From: CAXBBB01 sp963793245
GTDB taxonomy: Bacteria > Bacteroidota > Rhodothermia > Rhodothermales > BA12
Assembly (NCBI GenBank): GCA_963793245.1
Contig: CAWBZG010000002.1
Span: forward strand, 868,001-932,000
Reading direction: 5' to 3'
DNA length: 64,000 nucleotides
Under the pieces are notes generated by a model. That model ran no database searches and was not told the origin of the DNA. It saw only the letters and a list, made by a program, of their open reading frames with translations. The position numbers and the translations under genes were made by a program. Below, in pieces: positions 45,868 through 53,705 of this stretch; the first letter of the stretch is position 1; every line of letters begins with the position of its first letter.

Positions 45868-46863
45868 ATGCGCCTGCTGCTTCTCGCCCTCCTGTTCGTT
45901 GCCTCTCCCGCAGTTGCGCAAAATGGACCCGTCGCCATCGCCATTCACGGCGGAGCGGGGACGATCACGCGCGCCAATATGACGCCCGAGACCGAAGCGG
46001 CGTACGAACAAGCGCTCGAAACCGCGTTGCGCGCCGGACACGCCGTTCTCGAATCCGGGGGATCGAGCTTGGACGCCGTCGTTGCGGCGATTCAGTCGAT
46101 GGAGGCCGACCCGCTGTTCAATGCGGGCGTCGGCGCGGTCTTGACCGAGGAGGGCATTGCCGAACTCGACGCGTCGATCATGAGCGGAGCCGACCGGGAT
46201 GCTGGCGCTGTCGCCGGAGTGCGCACCGTGCAGTCGCCGATTGCACTGGCGAGGGCCGTCATGGAGCAGTCGCCGCACGTGATGATGGCGAGCAGCGGAG
46301 CCGAGGCGTTCGCTCTTTCGCTAGGCATTCCAGTCGTCGACAACGCGATGTTCGTAACGCCGAATCGCAAGCAGGCGCTTGATCGCGCACTCGAACGCCG
46401 GAATCGGACGGGCGCTTTGCCGGATAGCTTTTCGGTCGGAGCCGAGCGCATGGGAACGGTCGGAGCCGTCGCGCTCGACCGGATGGGTAACCTCGCAGCC
46501 GGAACGAGCACGGGGGGCATGACAGCCAAGCAGTTCGGACGCGTCGGCGATGCGCCGATCATCGGAGCGGGCACGTACGCCGACAACGAAACCGCAGCAA
46601 TCTCGGCGACAGGACACGGCGAATACTTCATCCGAGGCGTCGTCGCCTACGACGTAGCGTCCATGATGCGCTACACCGGACTGTCGCTTTCCGAATCCGC
46701 AAACGCCGTAATCCACGGTCGACTGACCGATCTGGGCGGCACCGGCGGCATCATTGCAATGGACCGTGAAGGTAATGTGTCGATGCCCTTCAACACGTCT
46801 GGGATGTACAGAGGCATGATTTCTACTCAGGGCGAGATGACGCTGGGCATCTACCGGGACTAG
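45868..46863 (+). CDS. Exported isoaspartyl peptidase/L-asparaginase (Ntn-type)
   Basis: Type 2 asparaginase family enzyme that clears isoaspartyl dipeptides or asparagine, autocleaved to expose Thr. 331 residues from ATG 45868, with signal peptide LLLLALLFVASPAVAQ, so periplasmic. Blocks: VAIAIHGGAGTITRANMTPE, ESGGSSLDAVVAAIQSMEAD, FNAGVGAVLTEEGIAELDAS. The nucleophile is the Thr in GTVGAVALD (about residue 197), followed by NLAAGTSTGGMTAKQFGRVG and the end GISTQ-like MYRGMISTQGEMTLGIYRD. Complete. Confidence 0.92.
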   Translation: MRLLLLALLFVASPAVAQNGPVAIAIHGGAGTITRANMTPETEAAYEQALETALRAGHAVLESGGSSLDAVVAAIQSMEADPLFNAGVGAVLTEEGIAELDASIMSGADRDAGAVAGVRTVQSPIALARAVMEQSPHVMMASSGAEAFALSLGIPVVDNAMFVTPNRKQALDRALERRNRTGALPDSFSVGAERMGTVGAVALDRMGNLAAGTSTGGMTAKQFGRVGDAPIIGAGTYADNETAAISATGHGEYFIRGVVAYDVASMMRYTGLSLSESANAVIHGRLTDLGGTGGIIAMDREGNVSMPFNTSGMYRGMISTQGEMTLGIYRD

Positions 46864-46939
46864 ATCGGAAGGAGGCAGAGCGGCGGTGGGCACGTGCTTT
46901 GGATGGATCAGGGTAACCCTCGTCCAGACCTCCAATGCC

Positions 46940-47440
46940 ATGCTGCGCTTTTCTACTGTTCTTCCGCTGCTCATTCTCCCGTTCGTGCTCGCCGCCTGCG
47001 ACACCACTTACGTCGAGGAGCAGCGCGCGACTATCATCAGCTTCAACACCGACTTCCGTATGGCCGATGCTGCGATCAGCGGTTCGGTCGCGAGTGTGAG
47101 CTACGACGTGCCCGACCTGACGCGCAATATCGTCGACGGCGGCGTGGTGCTGGCCTTCTTCCGCGAGCAAGACACGTGGACTGCGATGCCCTATACCTAC
47201 GGCGTCGAATCCGACAGTCTCCTCGCCGTCGATCATACCGTCTCGCTGGGCTACGCGTTCGAGCAACGCACACTCGAAGTGTTCTACGAAGCATCGGTCG
47301 ACCTCCAGTTTTTGGATCAACTCCCCGACCGCCGCATCAAAGTCGTCCTGCTCGACGCTGCTGTCGCGTTGGGCAAAAACCAGAGCGTCGACCTGACGGA
47401 CTGGGATCAGGTCAAAGCCGCCTACGGCCTGAGCGAGTAA
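46940..47440 (+). CDS. Lipoprotein of unknown function
   Basis: 166 residues from ATG 46940. Lipoprotein signal with lipobox LAAC (FVLAACDTTYVEE). The remainder is beta-rich (IISFNTDFRMADAAISGSVA, VVLAFFREQDTWTAMPY, RTLEVFYEASVDLQFLD) and ends in a helix (DWDQVKAAYGLSE). I do not recognise the family; similar short lipoproteins with alternating strands are frequent in this group. A strong inverted repeat 20-55 bases past the stop acts as terminator. Confidence 0.7.
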   Translation: MLRFSTVLPLLILPFVLAACDTTYVEEQRATIISFNTDFRMADAAISGSVASVSYDVPDLTRNIVDGGVVLAFFREQDTWTAMPYTYGVESDSLLAVDHTVSLGYAFEQRTLEVFYEASVDLQFLDQLPDRRIKVVLLDAAVALGKNQSVDLTDWDQVKAAYGLSE

Positions 47441-47459
47441 CCACCTCCAGGCACATCAC

Positions 47460-47493
47460 AAAGCGTCACCTTCCGATTGGAGGGTGACGCTTT
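47460..47493. terminator. Bidirectional intrinsic terminator
   Basis: 15-base arms (AAAGCGTCACCTTCC / GGAGGGTGACGCTTT) with one mismatch and a 4-base loop, flanked by A-run and T-run. It lies between the convergent lipoprotein gene (ends 47440) and the 4-TM gene (ends 47499) and would serve both. Confidence 0.85.
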
Positions 47494-47498
47494 TGCGT

Positions 47499-47882
47499 TT
47501 AAACAGCGACCGATGAGCGCCGAGAGCCGATGAACCGGCCAACGTGCGACGAAATCCAGAAGGCGAGCGCGTAGACCGACCATGCCATGACAAGCATAGT
47601 CGCGAATGGAATCCTGTCATGCTGTCCGATCGACTCGAAGAACAACACGTAGACTGCGATCCAGCCTATCGTTCCCAGTATGAAACCTAGCGCAGCCGAT
47701 GTCCACCATGTCTTAGCTTGGTCGGGGTACAAGGCCGAGAGTCCGCCGACGCACAGCAGGCTCAGGATGAGCAAAACGATAGGAAACGCGGGCCACTCGT
47801 CCCACGGTTGCGGCGTACCGCCGACAAGTGATGGCAAAACCCAGATCGAAGCGCCGAGAACGCAGGGGAGGAGGCGAAGCAT
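47499..47882 (-). CDS. Four-TM integral membrane protein (tandem paralog A)
   Basis: 127 residues from ATG 47882. About four hydrophobic helices: LLPCVLGASIWVLPSLVGG, FPIVLLILSLLCVGGLSALY, SAALGFILGTIGWIAVYVLF and TMLVMAWSVYALAFWISS. C-terminus short and basic. Aligned by eye with the next gene: same N-terminus (MLR-L..), Ile/Val-W-V-L-P in helix 1 and Gly-rich helix 3. The 5' regions of the two also share text (ATCTACACTC). No family recognised. Confidence 0.65.
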   Translation of the reverse strand: MLRLLPCVLGASIWVLPSLVGGTPQPWDEWPAFPIVLLILSLLCVGGLSALYPDQAKTWWTSAALGFILGTIGWIAVYVLFFESIGQHDRIPFATMLVMAWSVYALAFWISSHVGRFIGSRRSSVAV

Positions 47883-47963
47883 GGTCGCTAGGGTGGAGCT
47901 TCTGCCCATCTACACTCCGTATATCGCCTATTCAAGACCCGTATTAAGGCGAGGCGGAATCAA

Positions 47964-48314
47964 CTACCGCGCTGTCAATAGCCCTACTCGCGCAGCAAGC
48001 CAGCACATCAGCGTCCAAATGATGGTGCCTCCACCGAGAAGGAATAGAGCGAATCCCAATTCCAGAGTCGGCAGAGTGTCCGTGAGACCATAGACGAGCA
48101 GGCCAAGTAGTCCAGAGCCAAAGCCTAGTGTTGCCGGAAGGACGGCGCCTGTCACATCCTCTGAGCGGCTTGCCTTACGGCCTACGAGCAAGAGCGACGT
48201 GCCGACTGCAAGGGCGAAGACCAGCCATCCGGCCCAGGTCTCCCACGCTGCACCGAGGAGCGGTGGAACCACCCAGATCAGAGCACTGGAGGCGAAGATG
48301 AGAATGCGTAGCAT
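47964..48314 (-). CDS. Four-TM integral membrane protein (tandem paralog B)
   Basis: 116 residues from ATG 48314. Four helices: ILIFASSALIWVVPPLLGAA, AGWLVFALAVGTSLLLVGRK, LPATLGFGSGLLGLLVYGLT and LGFALFLLGGGTIIWTLMCW. Shares the helix-1 WVxPxLxG motif and overall layout with paralog A, 82 bases downstream; a local duplication is likely. The longer reading (from GTG 48341) adds only nine residues. Function unknown. Confidence 0.62.
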   Translation of the reverse strand: MLRILIFASSALIWVVPPLLGAAWETWAGWLVFALAVGTSLLLVGRKASRSEDVTGAVLPATLGFGSGLLGLLVYGLTDTLPTLELGFALFLLGGGTIIWTLMCWLAARVGLLTAR

Positions 48315-48362
48315 GAACGGTAGAGGTGAGCGTTGGCCCAATCTACACTCTGCATCCTGTGC

Positions 48363-49619
48363 TTACTCGAGATCCGTGTTCAGGCGATAGCGCGTGATGC
48401 GGTTGTTGCCCGTGTCGGCGACATAGACCGTGCGCTCGAAGTAGGCGACGCCGCTGGGACGGCTCAGTTGCAGCAAACCGCTGCCCGATCCGCCAAACGA
48501 CACGTTAACAGGCAGGAGACTCGTGCTTCCCGGAGGAGGAGCGACACCCTCGACACCACTCGGTGTAAACACGAACAGGCTGTCGCGCGCGCTGTCGGTG
48601 ACGAAGAGGTAGCTCGTCGCGTCTGCAGCAATGGTGATATCGCTGGGGAAGCCGAAGCGGTCGGCTTCGTAGAGAAAGCGCTGGCCGGGTTCACCAATCT
48701 GGGCCGCAGCGAGCAAGGCGACGTTCGGTTCGTAGAGACGCCCATCAGGGGTCTCTGTTACGCGTATCGAGAGCACGCTGAACGGGACGGCGATGTCCGC
48801 GCTTCCGCCTGCCGGTGCTACACGCGATTGAGCTACGAAAAAGTCGCGGCTGTCGGGAAACGTCGTGCGCTGCGGCGGGCCAACGGCGGTGGCGACGGCC
48901 GTCGGGTAGACGCTGCTTACGAGGCTGCCGCGTCGGGCGCTAAGGCTCGTCAGCGCATTCGTGTTGACGCCTTCACGGTCAAATACGAGGACCGTGTTGA
49001 GCGGCACACTCAGGTTGAGGCTCGTCGGACCAGCGCGCGTGACGAGGAGACTGTTGTCGGGGCGTACAGCAATGCCGGTGAACCGCGTTTGCAGGTCGGC
49101 GGGTTGCGGGTTGCGGAGCACGAGTTGCCGCGAGCGGTCGTCGAACGGGTGCCACAGGATATCGACGACGCTAGGCGTTCCCGTCGTCAGTCCGTCGATC
49201 TGGTACACGACAGGCAGGCGAAAGCTCGTGCCATCGACTGTCGTATCCCGCATAGCGGCGACGTGAACGCGGAAGCGGCGGTCTTGCACTACGCTCACGG
49301 CTTCGATCAGCGGTTGACCGGCGAAGTCTGTCATTGCGAACTGCGGTCGTCCGGCTCGGTCGATTACGTGGACGCCTGCGCGGTCGATGACGTAGAGAAA
49401 CTCGTCGAACCCGGCAGCGACGTCAGTCGGTGCGTCGAACGTGCCGCTCTGCGTTTGCTGGAAAAACGGCTGAATCGGTACGTAGCCGACGTCCGAAATC
49501 TGCGTCGGGTCAATGCGCCCATCGGTCAGGATTTCAGCGGTCGTGGAGTCGTCTTTGGAGCCGACGAAATCGCACCCGCTGAGGGCGACAAGGACAAGGA
49601 AGAGCGGAAACAGGCGCAT
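48363..49619 (-). CDS. Lipoprotein with NHL-repeat beta-propeller
   Basis: 418 residues from ATG 49619. Lipobox LSGC in FLVLVALSGCDFVGSKDD. Repeated blades follow the NHL pattern: DAPTDVAAGFDEFLYVIDRA, FPSDITIAADATSYLFVTDS and the closing LSRPSGVAYFERTVYVADTG + NNRITRYRL. Such propellers often bind ligands or proteins at the surface. It is the last gene of a six-gene cluster with a TonB receptor, PorV-like protein and secreted proteins, 32 bases after the PorV-like gene, so it is likely an outer-membrane lipoprotein that works with them. Confidence 0.82.
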   Translation of the reverse strand: MRLFPLFLVLVALSGCDFVGSKDDSTTAEILTDGRIDPTQISDVGYVPIQPFFQQTQSGTFDAPTDVAAGFDEFLYVIDRAGVHVIDRAGRPQFAMTDFAGQPLIEAVSVVQDRRFRVHVAAMRDTTVDGTSFRLPVVYQIDGLTTGTPSVVDILWHPFDDRSRQLVLRNPQPADLQTRFTGIAVRPDNSLLVTRAGPTSLNLSVPLNTVLVFDREGVNTNALTSLSARRGSLVSSVYPTAVATAVGPPQRTTFPDSRDFFVAQSRVAPAGGSADIAVPFSVLSIRVTETPDGRLYEPNVALLAAAQIGEPGQRFLYEADRFGFPSDITIAADATSYLFVTDSARDSLFVFTPSGVEGVAPPPGSTSLLPVNVSFGGSGSGLLQLSRPSGVAYFERTVYVADTGNNRITRYRLNTDLE

Positions 49620-49650
49620 CACAGAGGAGAAAGGAAGCCGTCGGAGACGG

Positions 49651-50784
49651 TTAAAGCGTCACGTTGAGGCTGAAGGCATGCACGTCGCCCAGAAATTCCA
49701 TCGACTGATAGCCATAGTCGACGCGGGCATCTTCGCCCAGACCGGGGATGCGAAGTCCGGCGCCCAGCGAACCCCGGTACTCCTCGACGCCCAACCGATA
49801 GCCGCCGCGCAGGATGAGCAAGCCTTTGAACGTGTATTCGGCAGCCAAGCCGAGCGTTTCGGTATTGTCGTTCGGGCGGTAGAGCTGACTGGCAATCGTG
49901 ACGGCGTGATCCGGCGACGAGCGCATCAGGTCGTAGCTCAGTCCGAGCAGGAACGTCGTCGGTGGCGTGATCGACTCGAAGTCGTCCGTTGTCGCGACGC
50001 CGCCTGGAGCGTTGGGGTCGACGCGCGAGATCTCGCCGCTGGGCGTCGCGTCCAGGCCGAAGTTGCGAATCGCCACGCCGATACGCGCGCCGGTCGATCC
50101 GACATCGTACGCGATGCCCAAGTCGACGGTCGCCGTCTGGGTCGTCAACTCAAATACGCTTTCGCGGATGTAGCGAACCGTCACGCCGTAGCTAAACAGG
50201 TCGGTCAGGCTCTGCGAAACGGTCAATCCGGCGGCTAGGTCGACGAAGCGAAACGTCTGGCCCGTGCCGGTCGGCTGAAACTCGGTCGTCACGTCCATCT
50301 CGTCCGAGTCGAGCGACTGGATGCTCAGGCCGATGACGACCGGTCCGGCGGGGACGAGGAGTCCAGCGTACGACGTGGTGAACAGCGTCCCCTCGAAGTG
50401 CGACGCGCGCGACAGGTTGAGCGACAATCCGCCCGCACGCGCAGCCAACGCCGGGTTGTAGAGCAGCGACGAGGCGTCCTCAGCCGTCGTCACCACGCTC
50501 TGGCTCAGCCCGATGCTGCGCGCATCGGTCGGCACTTTGAGAAACTGGAAGCCGACCGTTCCGGCGCGGTCACGACCAAACGCGGGAAGGATGCCCTGAG
50601 CCGAAGCGGGAAGAGCAGGCAGAAAAGCCAACAAAGCCAGCAGCAGCACGCCCAACCCGTAGGGGCGACTCACGAGTCGCCCAGAGGCATGCTCCAGAAG
50701 TTGAAATATGCTGCGGCTTGAAGAGATCGCCACGGCCTTTGGCCTCGCGATGACACGGCGCGCGGTGGGTACAGATGCGGTCAT
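49651..50784 (-). CDS. PorV/PorQ-family outer-membrane protein
   Basis: Up to 377 residues. The mature part is a FadL-like barrel as in PorV/PorQ: VGFQFLKVPTDARSIGLSQS, AEDASSLLYNPALAA, SYAGLLVPAGPVVIGLSIQS, FLLGLSYDL, GGYRLGVEEYRGSLGAGLRI and the closing FLGDVHAFSLNVTL. The signal peptide (LGVLLLALLAFLPALPASAQ) is preceded by odd text because two palindromic repeats lie in the 5' end. If translation starts at ATG 50784 (2 bases after the TonB receptor stop) about 44 residues precede the hydrophobic core; GTG 50673 would give a compact signal. PorV is a shuttle of type IX secretion; here it may serve the adjacent secreted proteins. Confidence 0.78.
   Translation of the reverse strand: MTASVPTARRVIARPKAVAISSSRSIFQLLEHASGRLVSRPYGLGVLLLALLAFLPALPASAQGILPAFGRDRAGTVGFQFLKVPTDARSIGLSQSVVTTAEDASSLLYNPALAARAGGLSLNLSRASHFEGTLFTTSYAGLLVPAGPVVIGLSIQSLDSDEMDVTTEFQPTGTGQTFRFVDLAAGLTVSQSLTDLFSYGVTVRYIRESVFELTTQTATVDLGIAYDVGSTGARIGVAIRNFGLDATPSGEISRVDPNAPGGVATTDDFESITPPTTFLLGLSYDLMRSSPDHAVTIASQLYRPNDNTETLGLAAEYTFKGLLILRGGYRLGVEEYRGSLGAGLRIPGLGEDARVDYGYQSMEFLGDVHAFSLNVTL
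50663..50682. repeat. Short palindrome in the PorV-like 5' region
   Basis: Stem GGGCGACT / AGTCGCCC with a 4-base loop. In frame it encodes GRLVSRP just before the signal-peptide core. Confidence 0.6.
50723..50756. repeat. Half REP-like unit, copy R5, in the PorV-like 5' region
   Basis: GAGATCGCCACGGCCTTTGG and then CCTCGCGATGACAC match the right half of the R1-R6 family. On the gene strand it is read as VIARPKAVAIS, the usual translation of this repeat. Confidence 0.7.
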
Positions 50785-50786
50785 GA

Positions 50787-53705
50787 TCAGAAGCGGAAGG
50801 AGAGGCCCAGCAGGATGTGGCGCTGCGGCAGGAAGCGGGCAGGGTTGAGCGGCGGCAGGCCCGACGTGCGCGGGTCTTCGTAGCGCAGGTCGCGCACGCC
50901 GTTGACGACATCGTAGTCCTGGTCACCGCGTAGGGCGATCAGGTCGGCATCGGCGTCGAGTTCGGGATAGGCCTTGCCGGTCACTGGGTTGACAATGACG
51001 GCGTTGCTCTGATTGAACAGGTTGGTGACTTCCATCGTCAGCAGCACGTTGGTCTTGGCGACCGAGATCGTGCGCGAGACCGTCAAGTCGAACCACCACC
51101 ACGGCGCACCGACTTCGCTGAATCGGTCTTCTGGGTCCTGATCCGATTCGTAGATCGGGCGCCAATCGCGCTCGCCGGTAACCGGGTTGACGGCATTGCC
51201 CAAGAACTCGACCGGCGTGTAGCGCTGGCCGCTGCGGAACGTCGTCGACAGGTACGCGCGGTAGTTGTTGAGACCGGGGATGCCCAGCAGCGGCGTGTCC
51301 TCGTTGCGCGAGAAGATGACGAATGCTTTGAGATCGAACGGGCGGTCCCAGGCGAGCGGCGTCTCGACTGTGTTGTCGATGTTGCCGCGTGCGAGGAAGT
51401 CCTGGAGCGCGTCGTTGTTGGTCGACGACAGGCCCGTCGCGCGACTGAACGAGCCGCTGATCTGGCCCTGGAAGCCTTTGCCGATGCGCTTGAGGTAGCT
51501 CGCCTCAAGGCCACGGACGCGCGCGAAGTCGCCGTTGACGCGGAAGGCGCGGACGCTTTCACGGCCCGACGCATCGCGGATGACGACGTCTTCGACCGTG
51601 ATGAAGTCGAACTTGTCGCGCCAGAACGCCGTCACGCTGAGCACGTCGTTCGACGTGATCTGGTATTTCAGGCCTAGCTCGTAGCTGATGTCGACTTCGG
51701 GATCGAGGTCCGGGTTGCCCAGGTCGGCGAAGAAGCTGCGGTCTTGGAAGAACGGATCGAGGCCGGTATAGACGAACGTCGGGTGCGGGGTGCGCGTCGA
51801 GTGGCCGTAGTTGAAAAACATGACCTGGTTCTCGCGGATCGGGAACGACACACGCAGTTTGGGCAGCAGGCGGTGCTTGTAGCGGCGGCCCAAAATCTTG
51901 GTCGTGCCGCTCTTATAGCTCTCGCGGATGGTGTCGAGGATCGGCGCGTCGGGGTTGTCGACCAAGTCGTCAACGTATTCGCCCGGCGCCCAATACTCGA
52001 AACGCAGGCCGACGTTGGCGATCAATCCCCGATAGCGGATCTGGCCCGACGAGAAAATCGCCCCGCGCTGTGGCTTGACGCGCCATACGTCCGACGACTG
52101 GCCGAGCCGGTTGCTCTGCGTCGTGTCGCCGCCAGCGGTGATGATCGGAGCGCCGATCCAGGGGCGGATCACGTCGATCCACTGGTAATCGTTCTGCTTG
52201 TGCTCAAAACCGATCTGCGTGCGGACATTGCGATCCGCTGAAAACAGCGTGTAACTACCGCGCAGGGTCAGTTCTTCGGCGAAGTGGTCGTGCCAGCGCG
52301 TCGCGATGCCGCCGTTGTTGATGAAGCCGGGGCCGGGCAGGATGAACAGCGCGTTGGGGTCGGGCGGCAGGCCGTCGCCAGCGCGGAAGATCGTCGCCGG
52401 GTAGCTGGGGAGGCTTTCGGGGTCAAGTTCGCTGTCGATCACGTCGGGGCGCCAGTCGCGTCCGTTGGCGTCGGCGCGGAGGCGTGTGAACAGGCGGCTC
52501 GCTTGCAGATCGTAGAACGAGCGCTGCGTGATCACGTGCGACATCTTGACGTAGCTGAGCGTCGTCGAGTGCGTGTAGGTGTTGGCGTTGTCGGGCTGCT
52601 CGATGAACGCGTACTGGAAGCCCGGCGCGATCACGGCGTCGTTGCCGGTTACCTGAAGCGAGCGGGTGTTCTGGTTGACCTGGAGCGACTTCTGGAACGA
52701 GGCCTGGAATTTCAATCCGGGACGCACGTCGTAGGTCAGCTTACCCAATCCGCTCCAGCGGTTGGCGGCGCGCGGCATCCAGAAATCGCCGAAGCCCAGC
52801 GACGATTCCAACTGGTCCGGCGTGCTGACTTCGCGCGTGAACCCGTCGTTGAACTGGGCTTGTCCCGACGTGAAGAAGCGGAGTTTGCCTGGAATGATCG
52901 GACCGCCCAAGCTGGCCTCGTAGACCTCTTCGCGGAAGTTGGACGAGGCATCCGAGTTGAAGCCGAAGTCGTCGCGCTTGTGTGCGAACGATCCGGCAAA
53001 CGTGTCGCCGCCGTCCTGCGTCTGCACGCTAACGACGCCGGACGTCACATCGCCCACGTCGGCGCCGACGCCGCCCGTCGTCACTTCGACTTCGGAAAAC
53101 GAGTTGGATCCCAGGTCCAAGCCGAAGCCCGTTCCCGACAGCGGATCTTTGGCGCTAACGCCGTCGACGATGAAGCCGGTTTCGTCAGCGCGTCCACCAC
53201 GGATGTACAGACCCGTCGGGTCGCGGACGACGCCTGCCTGGTTCGCCACGACGCCTTCAACGCCACGAACCGGAGCCGCTTCGATCTGCTCGCGCGAGAT
53301 GGCGACTTGGCTCTGCGCACCCTCAACGTCGACGAGCGGACGGTCGCCGATCACGACGACCTCGTCATCCGTCGACAGGACCGCCTCCTTGAGGTCGGTG
53401 TTGAGTGTCGTCGTCTGGCCGTTGGCAATTTCGATGCCGGTAAACAGCTTTGTCTCGAAGCCGATGTACGAGATCTGGATGTTGTAGCTGCCTGCGCGCA
53501 GCCCGTCGACGCGGTAGTTGCCGTCGATGTCGGTGATCGTGCCCTGCGTCGTGCCGGTGACGAGCACGTTGACGCCGATCAGCCCATCGCCGAACTCGTC
53601 GACGATTTTACCCGCGAGCGTGCCCTGCGCCTGAGCCGACGCAGCCGTAGCGAGGAGTAGGACGAAGAGGAGCAGCGAGCGCATGGAGGAGGAGAAAAGT
53701 CGCAT
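50787..53705 (-). CDS. TonB-dependent receptor with carboxypeptidase-like domain
   Basis: 972 residues from ATG 53705, which shares a base with the stop of the upstream lipoprotein gene (TGATG); ATG 53684 is an alternative giving MRSLLLFVLLLATAASAQAQ directly. After the signal: carboxypeptidase-regulatory-like domain (GTLAGKIVDEFGDGLIGVNV, DIDGNYRVDGLRAGSYNIQI), plug domain (GVVRDPTGLYIRGGRADETG, SFSEVEVTTGGVGADVGDVT) and a large barrel ending RFLPQRHILLGLSFRF. There is no SusD-like partner; instead a PorV-like gene follows 2 bases later. Substrate unknown. The group resembles receptors of this phylum that sit with secreted surface proteins. Confidence 0.9.
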   Translation of the reverse strand: MRLFSSSMRSLLLFVLLLATAASAQAQGTLAGKIVDEFGDGLIGVNVLVTGTTQGTITDIDGNYRVDGLRAGSYNIQISYIGFETKLFTGIEIANGQTTTLNTDLKEAVLSTDDEVVVIGDRPLVDVEGAQSQVAISREQIEAAPVRGVEGVVANQAGVVRDPTGLYIRGGRADETGFIVDGVSAKDPLSGTGFGLDLGSNSFSEVEVTTGGVGADVGDVTSGVVSVQTQDGGDTFAGSFAHKRDDFGFNSDASSNFREEVYEASLGGPIIPGKLRFFTSGQAQFNDGFTREVSTPDQLESSLGFGDFWMPRAANRWSGLGKLTYDVRPGLKFQASFQKSLQVNQNTRSLQVTGNDAVIAPGFQYAFIEQPDNANTYTHSTTLSYVKMSHVITQRSFYDLQASRLFTRLRADANGRDWRPDVIDSELDPESLPSYPATIFRAGDGLPPDPNALFILPGPGFINNGGIATRWHDHFAEELTLRGSYTLFSADRNVRTQIGFEHKQNDYQWIDVIRPWIGAPIITAGGDTTQSNRLGQSSDVWRVKPQRGAIFSSGQIRYRGLIANVGLRFEYWAPGEYVDDLVDNPDAPILDTIRESYKSGTTKILGRRYKHRLLPKLRVSFPIRENQVMFFNYGHSTRTPHPTFVYTGLDPFFQDRSFFADLGNPDLDPEVDISYELGLKYQITSNDVLSVTAFWRDKFDFITVEDVVIRDASGRESVRAFRVNGDFARVRGLEASYLKRIGKGFQGQISGSFSRATGLSSTNNDALQDFLARGNIDNTVETPLAWDRPFDLKAFVIFSRNEDTPLLGIPGLNNYRAYLSTTFRSGQRYTPVEFLGNAVNPVTGERDWRPIYESDQDPEDRFSEVGAPWWWFDLTVSRTISVAKTNVLLTMEVTNLFNQSNAVIVNPVTGKAYPELDADADLIALRGDQDYDVVNGVRDLRYEDPRTSGLPPLNPARFLPQRHILLGLSFRF

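Noticed and set aside
48333..49667. 444-residue open frame opposite the NHL lipoprotein
   Set aside because: Overlaps a lipoprotein with lipobox and propeller repeats; composition is Arg/Asp/Val shadow type.
52284..53660. 458-residue open frame opposite the TonB receptor
   Set aside because: No motif; the receptor strand carries plug and barrel blocks.
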